From Owenia fusiformis (lineage: Eukaryota > Annelida > Polychaeta > Sabellida > Oweniidae), in contig CAIIXF020000005.1 in NCBI GenBank assembly GCA_903813345.2, positions 12,961,375 through 13,025,374 of the forward strand: a DNA stretch of 64,000 bases, in the 5' to 3' direction. Each line of letters opens with the position of its first letter. The first letter of the stretch is position 1. The notes beneath the pieces were generated by a model. The model searched no databases and was not told the origin of the DNA. It worked only from the letters and a program-made list of their open reading frames with translations. Position numbers and translations under genes: made by a program. Positions 36,178 to 58,600 of this stretch are shown one piece after another.

Positions 36178-39100
36178 ATGATCAACAAAATGTCAAGGAC
36201 GATACGGTTGTTACAATGGCTGACGATGTGTATAATTGCTGTCTCCACAGAGTTGATATATATAGATGATGAACATTACATGTATGATGTAGGAGATCGA
36301 CTTCTCAGTATTGGTCTGGAGTCACAATATGTGGCTGACCCTACCAGATTTGATTTTCGGTAAATGTTATGCTACAATAGCTATACACCTATGCAACGTA
36401 AACTCATAAAAATGACTAGGAACGATATGCACTATAATGTCTATTACTCCTTTGGATTATTAGCCACTCCTGGAGATATATTGGGTTGTTCTCCATGTGA
36501 CTGATTGTACTCTATGTTTTTTCTTTTTGCTCTGCATTGTGGCACTATTGAGTCTTCCCTCTTGGCGTCTTTGTACATATTTGGGAGTTCAAGCTTGCAC
36601 ATCGCCCAAATATTCCGTTCACGTTAATGTTGTAAAAACGTTGCAAGCTTAAACTCCCTATTTATCGGGCACTGACACGATATAGAACGGTACTAGAGGA
36701 CCATCATTACAAAATTACTGCATATTTGCGACACTTCCAATTTTTAAGAAATTTTGAAGTAAACATATCATTTAAATTATTTTCTCTACATATAGGGAAT
36801 TAAATGAGACGTGGCCAAGTTTGTTGTGGGAGCATTTGTATTTTCTCAGCGGGAATTTGGTTTTTAATGTGCATGTGATACTTCAGATCTGCTTTAATTA
36901 TTTGTCGTTTCAGGTCCACCAAGCTACTTCAGCTAGCAAAGGGATTGGCCCCAGCATATTTACGTATTGGAGGAACAAGTTGTGACTTCCTCTTGTTCAA
37001 CGAGTCACTAAGTAAAGATGTCACATTGCCTACTTTACCGAGATCCAATTATACATTAAGCGGTATGAAATGTAGAATTATGACAAACAATAATTGTGTA
37101 TTCCCTTTCGATAAATCCTAAGATACCATTTAAAGCAGAAAGAAGTTCTTGGATGTACATGTATCCACTTTCAAAAAATATTTTTGGGTTAAGCAATAGT
37201 GCATGTTTCATGATCATTTGTTGATATTAAAGAGTGTTCCATATAAGCCTTGATATTGATGTACTAATCTACTTTCAGAAAAGCGTTTTGATGACATCAA
37301 CAACTTTGCCGCACAATCAGGATTAAGATTATTATTTGATCTAAATGTCTTCCTCAGGAAAGGTCCAGCTTGGGATCCAACAAATTCTCAAGAAATCTTC
37401 ACTTACGCAAAAAATAAATATCCCAACATAGATTGGCAGTTGGGCAATGGTAAGCTCCTCTATCCGTCAGTTATTGCAAAATACTTTCCAAGATAAATTT
37501 TCTGCCAATTCTTTGACTTGTGGTGAGGTGTTATCCCCCTTTTACATTCTATTTCCATCTTATACCATTGTCAGAGCAATACCAGGTAGATGTATATAAT
37601 TGAAAGTGATAAATCACATATTTGGGGCAGGGACCATATCAGGGATAATATCGGGATTAGAGGGATGATGTCGGAGATGAAATTGATATCATAATCATCC
37701 CGGGTAAAATCCAAATCTTTTCCAAAATTTCCCATACAATCCTCGGATCATATAAACCCCCGAAAAATATCATATTGACACTCGAGCTATCGCCCTCGGT
37801 CGATATGATATTTTCCTTGGCCAAAACCATATTTTCCCTCGGAATAATTTATATTCTATCCCTCCCATTAAATAACCTCTCTTTATTTCAGAGCCAGACT
37901 TATATCGTGTTTCACTAAACATGGATATATCAGCAGAGCATCTAGCTCATGACTTTGAAACACTAAGTCACACGAGATCCAAGTCATTTCCCTCGAGCCT
38001 TGTTGTTGGACCAGACACAACAAACCCAAGTTTCCTTAGTAGTAGCTACATGGCTAGGTAGGTTCGGACGAGTAGGTATATATTTGCTTAAAATAAAGAA
38101 CATCATGGTTGATGGCACATCGTTTGAATTATATGCATTACGATCACGATTTTTAAAATATTCATACAGTGTGATCATGGTAAAAATGACAACTGAATCT
38201 CATATTTTCTTAAAAGTCCTAGAATCATACATTTCGATGTTCAAAAGTAAATATTTTCAGCTTCCTCAAAACCTTACACTCGGACAACACACGCATTGAT
38301 GCTGTTACATGGCACCAGTAAGTGTTATATCGCTGCTCGTGAACGTTATACCATTATTAAAACATATCCATTGATTGGCAAGTTAGAATTGTTATGTAAA
38401 ACCAAAAGTAATTTCTTATTTGTTTGACTAATGCGTATGCAAACCCTTCTGTTAAATTGGTTTTAAAAATAATCCATTTCCTTTTCCGAGCAAATCTTTC
38501 AAAATGAAACCCCAAAATATATCTAAAAAGCTGATGTGATTCTTCAGTTACTATACAAATGGAAAGACAGCTAAGCTAGCAGATTTCACAGATCCCGAGC
38601 TCTTAGACAACCTTCAGCGTGAAATAGATGTTGTAGAAGATATTGTCAGTAGATATGCTCCAAACACTACAGTATGGCTTGGTGAGACCAGCTCTGCGTA
38701 TGGGGGAGGAGCCCCTGGTATATCTGATAGATACGTGGCTGGATTTATGTAAGTCGATCGATATTGCTTGGTGGAGCCATGTTATAACTTTTACTTTCTT
38801 TACAAGAGAACAGTCAAAATCCTTTTTTAATGTTCGACTGGATTATCTACAATTCACGTCCCATGTTTCATGGGTGGTGGTTGGCGTCCGCGGCGTCTGT
38901 AACAAATTCTAAATATTTCCAATAACTTAGCAAATAACTGCATAATTTTAGATTTGAGACTTGAACTTCACTGGCCTTCTCAAGGTAAAAAGGTCAAAAG
39001 GTCTTTTTTCAACTTGCTTCAAAAATCATTATCAAAATCATCTACAAGTTTTCAGAAGTTCAAATCTTGCTAAGATTGAACTTATATTGTGTGACATTTT

Positions 39101-40667
39101 GTCATGTTAATGCATTGTTCAATTACTGCTGTTGTCATATTTGAATTATTATTAGGTTAGCAGAGATTGATTTGAATAATGTTATGCCATGATTCAGGTG
39201 GTTGGATAAGCTAGGAATATTGGCCAGACACAACTATAAAGTGGCGATACGTTGGTCACTCATAGTCTCCAACTATGCCCTCTTAGATCCAGACCTCAAT
39301 CCGAATCCTGTACGTTACCCTCTCCCATACCTTTGAAGTGGTGAATCCTGGTGTTTCGTATTGTATTGCAATTTTAACAGCTTCAAGCAGTAACGTAAAT
39401 CAAAAGTTAATCATATTTGATTGAATTATCAGTCTAAAGCCCCGTGTACAATGACCTGTCTTTTTTGACCCCCTGTGTGTCTCCAATGGGAGAAAAGACC
39501 GCCGGTCTTTTGCAGGTCGCAACAGAATGTTTTACGTCGGACTTCAACGGTCTTGATCCAGTGATCCTTTATCCAGTGTAAACGGGGCTTTATATGAGTT
39601 TTATTGTTTCATGATGTTCTATATATTTCAAGGATTATTGGACCTCATATCTGTACAAAACTCTAGTAGGAGGACGTGTATTAGGGGTGACCAATATATC
39701 AGCTTCAACAAGCGGAAATGAATCCGATGGCAAACATTTCCGTGTCTACGCTCATTGCACCAACAAAAGGTTTCATCCTTACATCCGTAGTTTTTTCATT
39801 TGATGCTGGATAGTAATCTACATGTATAATATTCATCGTTTCAATTTTTATACCACGGTGCAATTAATGAAACCATGAAATGAAATGTATTTTCTGTCTC
39901 AGACTGAGCATTTACCAATGACCCAATTCGTTGCTGTACTAATCTTAAACTATTGATACAGGAGCGGATACAATACAGGGTCGGTTGTTGTAATTGCTCT
40001 TAATCTCAACAATGGTGCTGCCACGTGGAAGGCAGCGGGCTATGTTGGTTCGTCCAGTGTAGATCAGTATCTCATCACCTCTTACGGATCGGGTGGATTA
40101 CTTTCCAAGTAAGCCATTGTTGTTGTAGTAGTCCTTTTAAACATATTTCTTGATTTACTCTAAGTACTGTAGATTAAAAAAATGTGGTAAATGGTGGGAA
40201 ATGAGGAACTCCAGTCTGAGAGACTTAGGAGGAGGTATACGACATTGTTTCCTTTCACGTGATATCATGGTCTGGAATACTACACTAGTAATTGGGATTT
40301 TTTCCTAATGACTGATGTCATCATTCACGATCGGATGCCACTGCTTTAGCCGCTATGGAGAGAATCGAAATAGTAATTTGACTAAGGATGAACTGGTGTA
40401 CTTTTATTAAGATGTTTCCTTTGTCTTATTTTCTTTTTCTTGCTATGTTCAATAACAATTTTGGGTTGTCTCCCCCACAAGTACATACAGTAATACTTTA
40501 TTTCCAGAAACGTGGCTGTTAATGGGCACCACGTTCAAATGCTAAACGATGAAACTCTGCCCATTATAAAGGCTTTGAACATACCAAGAGGAACACTTAT
40601 CAATATGCCAGCTAAGACATATGGGTTCTATGTTTTCCCAGACATACAGGCAAATGCGTGCAAGTGA
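36178..40667 (+). CDS. HPSE: Heparanase (GH79 endo-beta-glucuronidase), complete, 10 exons
   Basis: Exons 36178-36359, 36914-37062, 37279-37449, 37892-38057, 38261-38317, 38548-38748, 39198-39309, 39633-39769, 39962-40108, 40508-40667 encode 493 aa. The enzyme family cleaves heparan sulfate chains. An N-terminal hydrophobic signal (second Met at 36190, LLQWLTMCIIAVSTE) is followed by LAPAYLRIGGTSCDFLLF. The acid/base glutamate is in LGNEPD, across the exon 3/4 junction. The nucleophile is in VWLGETSSAYGGGAPGISD. VTWHHYY and HCTN are also kept. It is shorter than the usual 540 or so residues because the segment between DFLLF and SGLRLLFDLN is only about 40 residues, where vertebrate enzymes carry the excised linker. 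Two in-frame ATGs are possible. It is not HPSE2-like, because both glutamates are present. Confidence 0.9.
37745..37891. repeat. Palindromic dispersed repeat abutting a splice acceptor
   Basis: The sequence with ATATCATATT, CTCGAGCTATCGCCCTCGG and TCCCTCCCATTAAATAACCT is the inverted counterpart of the units at 44225-44370 and 44670-44850. Its end (AATAACCTCTCTTTATTTCAG) runs directly into the 3' splice site of heparanase exon 37892-38057. Confidence 0.6.
39435..39592. mobile_element. 158-bp MITE with TAAAGCCCCGT ends
   Basis: TAAAGCCCCGTGTACA at 39435-39450 pairs with TGTAAACGGGGCTTTA at 39577-39592 with one mismatch. It sits in heparanase intron 7 (39310-39632). No clear flanking duplication was seen. 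Confidence 0.6.
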
Positions 40668-41980
40668 TTTGGCTGATAAATGACGACATAGGCTCTTAAT
40701 GATGCCATGTGAAGCGTATTGCATACATGTAGATGGCATAACAGATGGGACATGGTGAACAACTCTGAATCCAAAAAGTAACACCTTTTGATGATGAATG
40801 AAAATCGCAAGAAAATTACTCATTTTTAATTTCAAAGTTTAGTCAAAATTTTATTCTCAGATTATCGTATCGATGTATACAAAGTCGACTCAAGTCGAAT
40901 CATAATGTGTGATTCATTTGCGTGTGAATGAAATGAGCTGGTTTAAGAATAGGCAACATGTGTGATGATGATACAACCTGAGTGGAAAATCGTCAAGAAT
41001 AGAGCAATGGGGCAGAATCAGTAGAGGATCGCAAGAAAGGTTGAGGGGATAGTGTTTCTGAAATGTCTTCTTTTTTCCTCCACTGTTTCAATATGATGGG
41101 TTCTCCAATTTTAAGCCCTGCACAAACCACAGGATTTTCTGCATTGTTGGTTCATGTATACTGCGTTCAATCGACATTGGTTTGTGCTGGCCCAATACGG
41201 ACAGTTTCGATTGAAGTCAACACAGCCACCTATAATGAGTTTAGAATCAATAATTAATGTTTCTGATACACCAATTACACACAAATCATTATAGTAAATT
41301 CATACTTAATAGAGATTTTATATAAGACAAAGGAAAAGGGTATCCGAGATTCTAATACTTTGAATTAAAATTGTCTTGTCGTGATATATGTGTGCCTCAA
41401 ATTAAGAAGTCAACTCAGGGATTGGTAGCTCAGCAAAGCATAATTAATGTTTTCTTTCATTGATGTTTTATTTAAAAATAAAATAAGCATTGAGAACTAC
41501 AATTCCTTGCTTTATATTTGATATTCCACAAGGTTTGTATCCAAAGATTTTCGCTATTTGGAAAGTCAGTCTTTTCTATGAGAAAAGATCCCCTAATGGC
41601 ACATTGTTAAATCCTATGATGCCCAAACTTCGGATTACCAGGGTCTTTAAAGTTAACAATGTCGATTGTAGCATTCTGTTATTATTAATCATTTGAATTG
41701 TCTATCACATTCCCCACTTTTTATTAGAAGTCCGAGGACGACCAACTGGGCGACCAACTAATTGAGGGCGTATTGTAACTGCCCATTTTTGACTCAAGTC
41801 TCTGCGGTCTGCAAATACACACAGGACATTGTCATGGACTTTAGAATGGATTTGAAAAATACTTGATATTTGCGTTGCGTTTCAATATGGACGCATTTAT
41901 CCCTTATGGTATATATTGTATTGAAATCCATGAGATTTGCAATCGATTACGAAGTTGTATAACTACGCCTCCCCCATAAC
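40668..41980. other. Convergent intergenic region, heparanase and astacin 3' ends
   Basis: The two genes converge here. A plus-strand AATAAA lies at 41477-41482, 810 bases after the heparanase stop. A minus-strand AATAAA (TTTATT at 41720-41725) lies 256 bases past the astacin stop. No other gene was found. Confidence 0.5.
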
Positions 41981-51157
<9,177 letters not shown>

Positions 51158-53425
51158 CTGCTCTCCGAGACAAAATTACAATCAAGTCAGCACGGTGTGA
51201 AATACAAACTCAAATAAACTCGAAAATACATGCAAAAGTTCGTCGTAAATGCTGTCGAAATCCCTTCAAATTAATTGGCAATTTCGTAGTAATTGCCGAA
51301 TTGGAAATGGGACTATGACTTAAATATCCACTTATCTTATTACTGACTTTAACGATAATATTCTCTTATATTTGCTATATTATTCGGATATATATGCGTT
51401 TATGAATACATGAGCACGAGTCTTTGAAACAAGATGGCGGCGACAAATAGAGGATTAGAGGAACATGTGTAATATGTAACTTTAGCAAATAAAGTATGCA
51501 TTTTTTATGTTCACGATCTTGATAATTAGAAAATTAAAAAAGTAAAACACATAAAACAAACACAAATCTGCGTAAATGAAAATCGTTTGTAAAAGTACTA
51601 CAAGAATGAAAATTGTGTGACTGTGTGCTTTAGGAAACTTAACCACCTCCATCTTGTTACGTTGAGTTGTAGTCTTGGTCTAAATGTAGAATATCCCTTT
51701 CTATAGATAAGACTTTAAATTGTGTCTGTTCGTTTTCAAATTATTTAAAACCACACGGATCTATTAAATGGAACGATCAACATATGATGTAAGCAATGAG
51801 TGCTAGGAAATAGAAAGCAATTGTCAAATGAATGACGTCACTAGAAATGATGAATTAATGATGAAATGATGAGCAATAACATTGTTATCATCCCACGTCA
51901 ATCTTCAATGGTCCTTATTGTTAGTGTCACTTATATGGTTCATAATCACAATTATGATATTCTACGAAAATAGGTTTCAATAATATTAATATTATATTTG
52001 AAATAATTGAGTCTCTTGATTGATAACCCTAAAGTAAGGACCACGTAAGAGGAATATTCAGTCCACGATGCACTGAGTCCAGAGCTTAAATCCTTAAACT
52101 CTTCATTTTTTCTTGGAAATGGTAATATACAACCATAAGCCTATTCATACAGATCAAATATAATGTTATTGCTTCATTTTATATGTTGTGATTTTCATTC
52201 TTTGGTCAAACATAATTAGTCATTGAAATGATAATGTTTGGCGGGAAAATGCTGGACGTTCTCCTATCCCATAATGGAAACCAGGCATTCTGATGTACAT
52301 GTATCTTTCTCTCTTCATCTATCAATCTTGTGAGTCAGTAGAGACTGTGGATCCCACAATGGAAATCAGGTGATTTTAGGCAATGCAATGAAACCAGCAT
52401 TGCATATCAAGTCACGTGTATGTTTCCCCCTACCATTCTCTCTCGCAATACTCTTGTTTGAGAATGAGAAAGGTCACCCTTGGAGAAGATAGTAAGGTCA
52501 CCAAGCGCACACTCAAACCAAACCGTATCACGGTTGTATTTACTTTCTAAAGGAAACAAAAATTGCAAAATATTTTTATGTACATATTTTTATTATGCTT
52601 TTGTAAACACAATATGTGATCGATATATAGTTAAATGTACATGTGTGCCAACACAAAAAACAATGCTGATTCACATATTTACACTGACTGTAGTTATTAC
52701 TATTTATGGCAAATACAGGGTGACACAAAAATGTAGCCCTCTAATTTTAGAATAAATTTCTCAACCATAATCAAGGAATCTTCCTGAATTTTCATAAATA
52801 ATTTAAATATGTACAATTTGAAAATACAGGTACTTTCATCCAACTATTATGATTATCAAGTGGTAACAATGCGCACATTTCATTGTATAAGTAAATACCA
52901 TAAAATGAAAATGTTGTTTTGGATTGAGATTCCTTAAAACAAGATTTTATAGATTCAATCTCAATAAGTTACTAATATCTACTTTAAAAATAATCTCATG
53001 TGAAATAAATCACATTCAAAATGTGAAAAAGAAGGCTTTATCTTTACAAACTCTCATGATATCTTACATATATTAAATAGATCTACGAGCAAATACAAAT
53101 ACTGTAAGTGTCCTCAGATCGAAAAAACACATTCTTAGAGTTACTGCATAGTCAGGGTTGAAGTTTTTATCTTCCTCAGACAAGGCACTAGTCTAGCTAT
53201 ACGCCTCTTTGACCCTCCTCTACTTGACTAAACACCTTCTCACACAGGACTTGGAGCTAGACTAACAAGGCACATTATGGTCCAAAATCTTCCCATTTAT
53301 CAACATGTTCATGTATTGTCAATCCTCTCTCTGAGATTCCATTAGAGATTCACTGATATCCCACCATCTTACAATATTTGTTCTGTTTATTCCATCATAA
53401 ATGTTCACCCTAGTACATATTGTAC
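51158..53425. other. Gene-free region upstream of astacin start
   Basis: The astacin promoter should be at its left end. An AAGATGGCGGCGAC block (51431-51444) resembles a YY1-type initiator sequence and could mark a transcription start. A mariner-like end (CAGGGTGACACAAAAATGTA, 52717 on) appears alone. No gene was recognised. Confidence 0.5.
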
Positions 53426-53433
53426 GTATTGAT

Positions 53434-55612
53434 TAGGGTGGTCCAAAATATGGCGAAAAACCAACTTTGTTTCAGATCATCTTCCTCATTTCACTTACTG
53501 TTGTCCATGACCTAAAACACCTGCACACCAAATTTTAAGACCCAAATCACATGGGAAATTTACCCACGCTTCGACTGAAAATTCGGTTATTTCATGATTT
53601 TTTGCTATTTTCGATAAATTGTCATCTCCCTTTTCCTGGTATAATATGTTTCTATTTTTTCATAATAAACATTTTTGTAAGACTCTTTATTACTTCATAA
53701 TACTAGAAACCCATACACCAAATGTTGAGACCCAAATCCCATGGGAAATTTACCCACGCTTCGACTGAAAAATTCGGTTATTTCATGATTTTCATGACCC
53801 TGGCCCCATGAGAAATTAATTCATGCTTCAACCCAAAATTTGTGATTTTCTGCGAATTTTCTCCTATTTTCAATAGATCAACATTAATCGTATATTTAGT
53901 TTTTAAACATTTTAGGAGGACATTAATACGTTCTTAATACTAGGAACCCATACATTTAATATGTACCAAATGTTTAGACCTGAACCCCATGGGAAATTCA
54001 CGTTTGCTTTGATCATATACTTTTGATTTTTGTCGTTTAGAGCACCATATCATTGTTGTGTGATGTGCAATTTGTAATAAATTGTATTACACGTTGTCTT
54101 AATTATCCTGTTTGGCCTTACATACGTTACATCGTGAAAGATGGTTATATAGTACTTTAAGGTAATTCCTTATTTTCAGTTTCAATGGCTTCCTAATTGG
54201 AGCCCCGTGTTTTTTCAGGAACACATAACTCATTCCATTCAGATGCACAAACAGTGTATAAACATAGCACATAGTACATTATAGAAGAGCTGACCAAGTA
54301 TGGAATGAGTTCCAGAAATAACATTGGACTCCACTTAAAATTTCTGAACATACAGAATTACCTTAAGTGTTTCTCATTGCTCTTCCCATCTTCTACATTG
54401 TGTACTTTCAGGGCATGAACATTTTCAGAGAAATGACAAAGCTCAGTGGAAGCTCGAATCCCTTGAAGATTTGGTACAGGCTTACTGGTTACAACAGAGA
54501 CCATGCCATTGATACATTGATCAATCAAAAAATCATTTCTCCAAAGAAAATCAGATTTGATATTTGACCTTACCCTGCAAAGATGTGAGAAAGAATATGA
54601 CATCTCACACAAATCCAAACAAAGTCCTGTGATGTATCCCTACTGAAACCAACAAACCAAATCTTCAAGGCATTTGAGTTGCTGTCGAGTCATCACTTCT
54701 TAATATTAAACACAGTATATAAATGTACAAGTAAAAGATCCTAAATTTTCCCCAAACTACTGAATTTGTCGCCTTTCAATAAGACTTAAAGTCTTGATAT
54801 TTAGGTGTTTCTTTGGATTAAGAAGGAATTACCATAATGTTTCTTAACATATTATGCCCCTAAAACAGACATCATAAGCTATCATAAGCACCAGTTTTCA
54901 GTCAAAGCATGGGTAACGTTCTCAGTGGATTTGGGTCTCAAAATTTGGTGGATATTTGGTGTATGGGTTTTTAGTATTATGAAGTAATAAAGAGTCCTCA
55001 AAAATGTTTATTATAAAAACATATCTTCCAGGAAAATGGCGACAGCAATTTATTGAAAATCGGGAAAAATGTGAAAATCACAATTTTTCAGTCAAACCAT
55101 GGGTAAATTTCCCATGGGATTTGGGTCTCAAAATTTGGTGTATGGGTTCCTAGTATTATGAAGTAATAAAGAGTCATCCAAAAATATTTATTATGAAAAA
55201 ATAGAAACATATTATACCAGGAAAATGGAGACAGTAATCTATTGAAAATCGGACAAAACTGTGAAAATCACAATTTTTCAATCAAAGCATGGATAAATTT
55301 CACATTGGATTTGGGTCTCAAAATTTGGTGTTTGTGCTCCTAGTATTATTAAGTAATAAAGAGTCCTACAAAAATGTTTATTATGAAAAATAGAAACATT
55401 TTATACCAGGAAAAAGGAGATAGCAATTTATCGAAAATAGCAAAAAATCATGAAATAACCGAATTTTTCAGTCGAAGCGTGGGTAAATTTCCCATGGGAT
55501 TTGGGTCTCAAAATTTGGTGTGCAGGTGTTTTAGGTCATGGACAACAGTAAGTCAAATGAGGAAGATGATCCGAAAGAAAGTTGGTTTTTCGCCATATTT
55601 TGGACCACCCTA
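53434..55612. mobile_element. hAT-like non-autonomous element, 2.2 kb, 8-bp target duplication
   Basis: The ends read TAGGGTGGTCCAAAATATGG inward and its complement. GTATTGAT flanks both sides exactly (53426-53433 and 55613-55620), as expected for hAT transposition. Both arms are built from roughly 190-bp tandem units: TTGGGTCTCAAAATTTGGTG starts at 54931, 55121, 55311 and 55501, and inverted units lie at about 53540, 53720 and 53965. No transposase frame was seen. The right end is 14 bp beyond the stop codon of the coiled-coil gene. Confidence 0.85.
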
Positions 55613-55626
55613 GTATTGATACTGTC

Positions 55627-58600
55627 TCAGTGATCAGTGTTGCCTTGGTTGGCTGAGCTGTAGTCTTGTACTGGGACCATTTTACGAGGCTGGTAGACAT
55701 TTTTCTGGGTGGGGTGCACATAGGTCCTCTTATCTGCCCCTAATGGAGGTACTGCATTGACCTAGAAATACATAAATGTGCAATATAGGGTGATTGTGTT
55801 GGATATGACCATTTGTCTTCCAGAATTAAATTTTGGGTATGTATAAATTTTGGGGCTGTATGTATTACTACTGTGTGTATTATGGGGTTTGATTGTGTGT
55901 GCTATTGTATAGCTGGCAAAATGTATATATACATAAAGCATAGAGTGAATACTTACAGAGTCAAATCTGTCCTCTTCCTCAAGTTGAAGCACCGTTTTCC
56001 TGTTTTGTATCCACTCTGAGGCCTGCCTTGTGATACACGTGTCAAGCTTCTTCTTGCTCTTGCGCTCTTTGTCTAGTCGCTTCATCAGATCTGATCTTGC
56101 TGCTTCACTTGTGCCCAGAGCATGCTGTAGAAATAATAGACCCAAATAAGTTAATAATGTAATTTGTATTGTGCACTTCAGATATGAGGGGGTTAACATA
56201 GTGATTATAATTTTAAATTCTAAATTTATGAGGTATCTATGTGTTATGGAAAGGAGGCCTGGGATAATTATAATAGGCCTAATCATAAATTAAATTCAAA
56301 ATAATATTCATTTTTCCTTAAACTGCCTTTCTCAGTCATGAATTATTAATACTGATGCAATTGTATTTCAAAATCAAAATCTGAAATATTTTCTCCTTCA
56401 ATAGTCTCCCAAAAAACACTAAGAACAATCAAGTAAACAAAAAAACAAACAAAGAAACAAACAACTCACCAAGGCTTGGTCTCTATCAGATTGTGCATGT
56501 TTGGCTTTCTTGATTAGTTCAGCATTATCTCTCTTTAATCTTTGAATTTCAATTCGTAGTTTATCATTATCAGCTAGTAAAATCTAAAAATACAGCATTC
56601 TTTAATTTAGTGATTTTTAAGAAAACTACTATATATGACTTACACTGACTACTAAATGAAAGGATGTCAAAGAAATGAAAAAATATAGAAAAATGATCAA
56701 TGTAGAGAGTTTATTTTTTCAAACATTTTGCATGTTTTACAACACATGTTATTTATTGAAGCAAGATGGGGAATAAAATATTGGATAGTTCAGTTTCCTC
56801 ATGGTGAACTTTGAATTTAAAAATAATTCTAACAACATTGATCGTGTTATTGGCCCTTCATCTGAAAGAGTTGAATATTTTACATACCTCATTTTTTCTT
56901 TTGACATCTTCGGGTCTTATTGGAGTAGTGTGTTTATGATGTGGAGAGGTAGAGGGTGGTGTTTTCTTTCCTTCTGACTTCTCGTTTCGTGGTGAGGATC
57001 TCTGTTCTTGCCCAGCCTGGCTTGCCTCTAGCTCATGGCTCACCCTGGTGGCCAGTTCTTGAGTACGGACCATCTCTTTCTCAAGATCATCTAGTTTGTT
57101 ATATGCTGAAAATAAATACCATAAGTATTGATATTAATTGAATTTATGAACACATGTTCTGGAATGCCAAAACAGCTAAATTCATATTAACATGTACTAC
57201 ATGCATGATAATAAGTATAAAATAATACAAACAATTGTAATATTTGAATCCCTTAAAAGATATAAATGCATTTATTTGATTCTTTTGGTATCATTTCTCC
57301 ATTCATATTTCTCATCAAATTATCATATAACTGAAAGACTTGATCCATAGGTCACTTTATACAAAATGGATTTATTAATCATATCATTGCAATAAGTACT
57401 ATACTGAAATACTCTTTGCCCAGTATATTTAAATAACAAAGTACTAAAATAGGATTATATTGATAGTGTAGTTTAATTCAGTAATCTGATAATCCATTAT
57501 GAACTATAAACTGTTCAGTGGGTATCACAATGAAGCCCTTTTAGTATTACACTTTTAATTCTAAGCTCAAACATTCAATTCAAGTTGTTTACAAGAACTC
57601 TTGCTGATTCTACTTTAAGTTCTCCAAATGTTTGTCATGGCTCCTGAAACAGGATGTGACATAACCAGTGCAAATAACTGCACATTTGTAGCCAGGCATA
57701 CATGAACATGAGGAAGGCATCTCAAAGTTAAGAGAATAATATTAAATTCTAGTGTTTTTTATTCAATTAAAATTGTGAAAATTAAGTCTGATAATAAATA
57801 ATATAATAATCTTTAACCCAAATTTGTCTCACCTACATGTTTATACCAAGTGAGGAAAACTAAAGGTTTTTACAACAATACATCCATAGTGTATTATTTT
57901 TTCTATTTTTATGGTTACCAAATCTTTATTTGAGAGAATAAAAATTTTCCCCCATTTTGGCACTTTGAATCCTTAACAACTTCACCAATTTATAACATAT
58001 CATTGGTCTTTTGGGAGATATTATATTTTAGATTGTAAGGGATATATTTGTTGGTCAACTGTACATGTTGCTTGCAATTTTGACACATCCGATGGATATG
58101 ATTCTCCCTTTATTTTATGCCAAGCCCAAATGGCCAGTTGAATGGTAAAAAATAATTCCTGAATAGATAAATGAAGGTAGATGTTCATTACAGAGAGGGG
58201 ATTTTATAGTCAATGTAGAATGTGTCTTGAAGTGGTGTTCACTTAACCCAGGTGTTCACTAGAGAGAGGTGTTCACTAAGACAAGTTTTACTCTATTTGA
58301 CCAATTTCATAGGAAATACATGAATGTGATATTTTGGTGTTGATTTGATTATGCATAATAATATTTCAAATACAAGTGTTCACTGCTCTCAGTAGTAGGT
58401 ATTCAGAGTTCAAGGTTTTCTTAACATCAGAGTCAATGGGAGGGAAAAACAGGATCAGAAAAAGTGTTCTGATGGAAGGTGTTCAAATAAGTCAGGTGTT
58501 CGAATATACAGGTTGAACTGTACTTTGTTCTTTTATTTTATGACATTCAATTTCATTTACATTTTACTTTCTATAGGTCGGCCATTTGCTTTGATTGTTA

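Noticed and set aside
51434-51472. Short plus-strand start, ATGGCGGCGACAAATAG onward, as a first exon
   Set aside because: It looks like a first exon with a possible donor, but no following plus-strand exon was found before the window end; it may only be a promoter element.
55762-56286. 174-codon minus-strand open frame as a single coding unit
   Set aside because: Only 55957-56124 is supported as an exon; the rest runs through splice sites into intron sequence.
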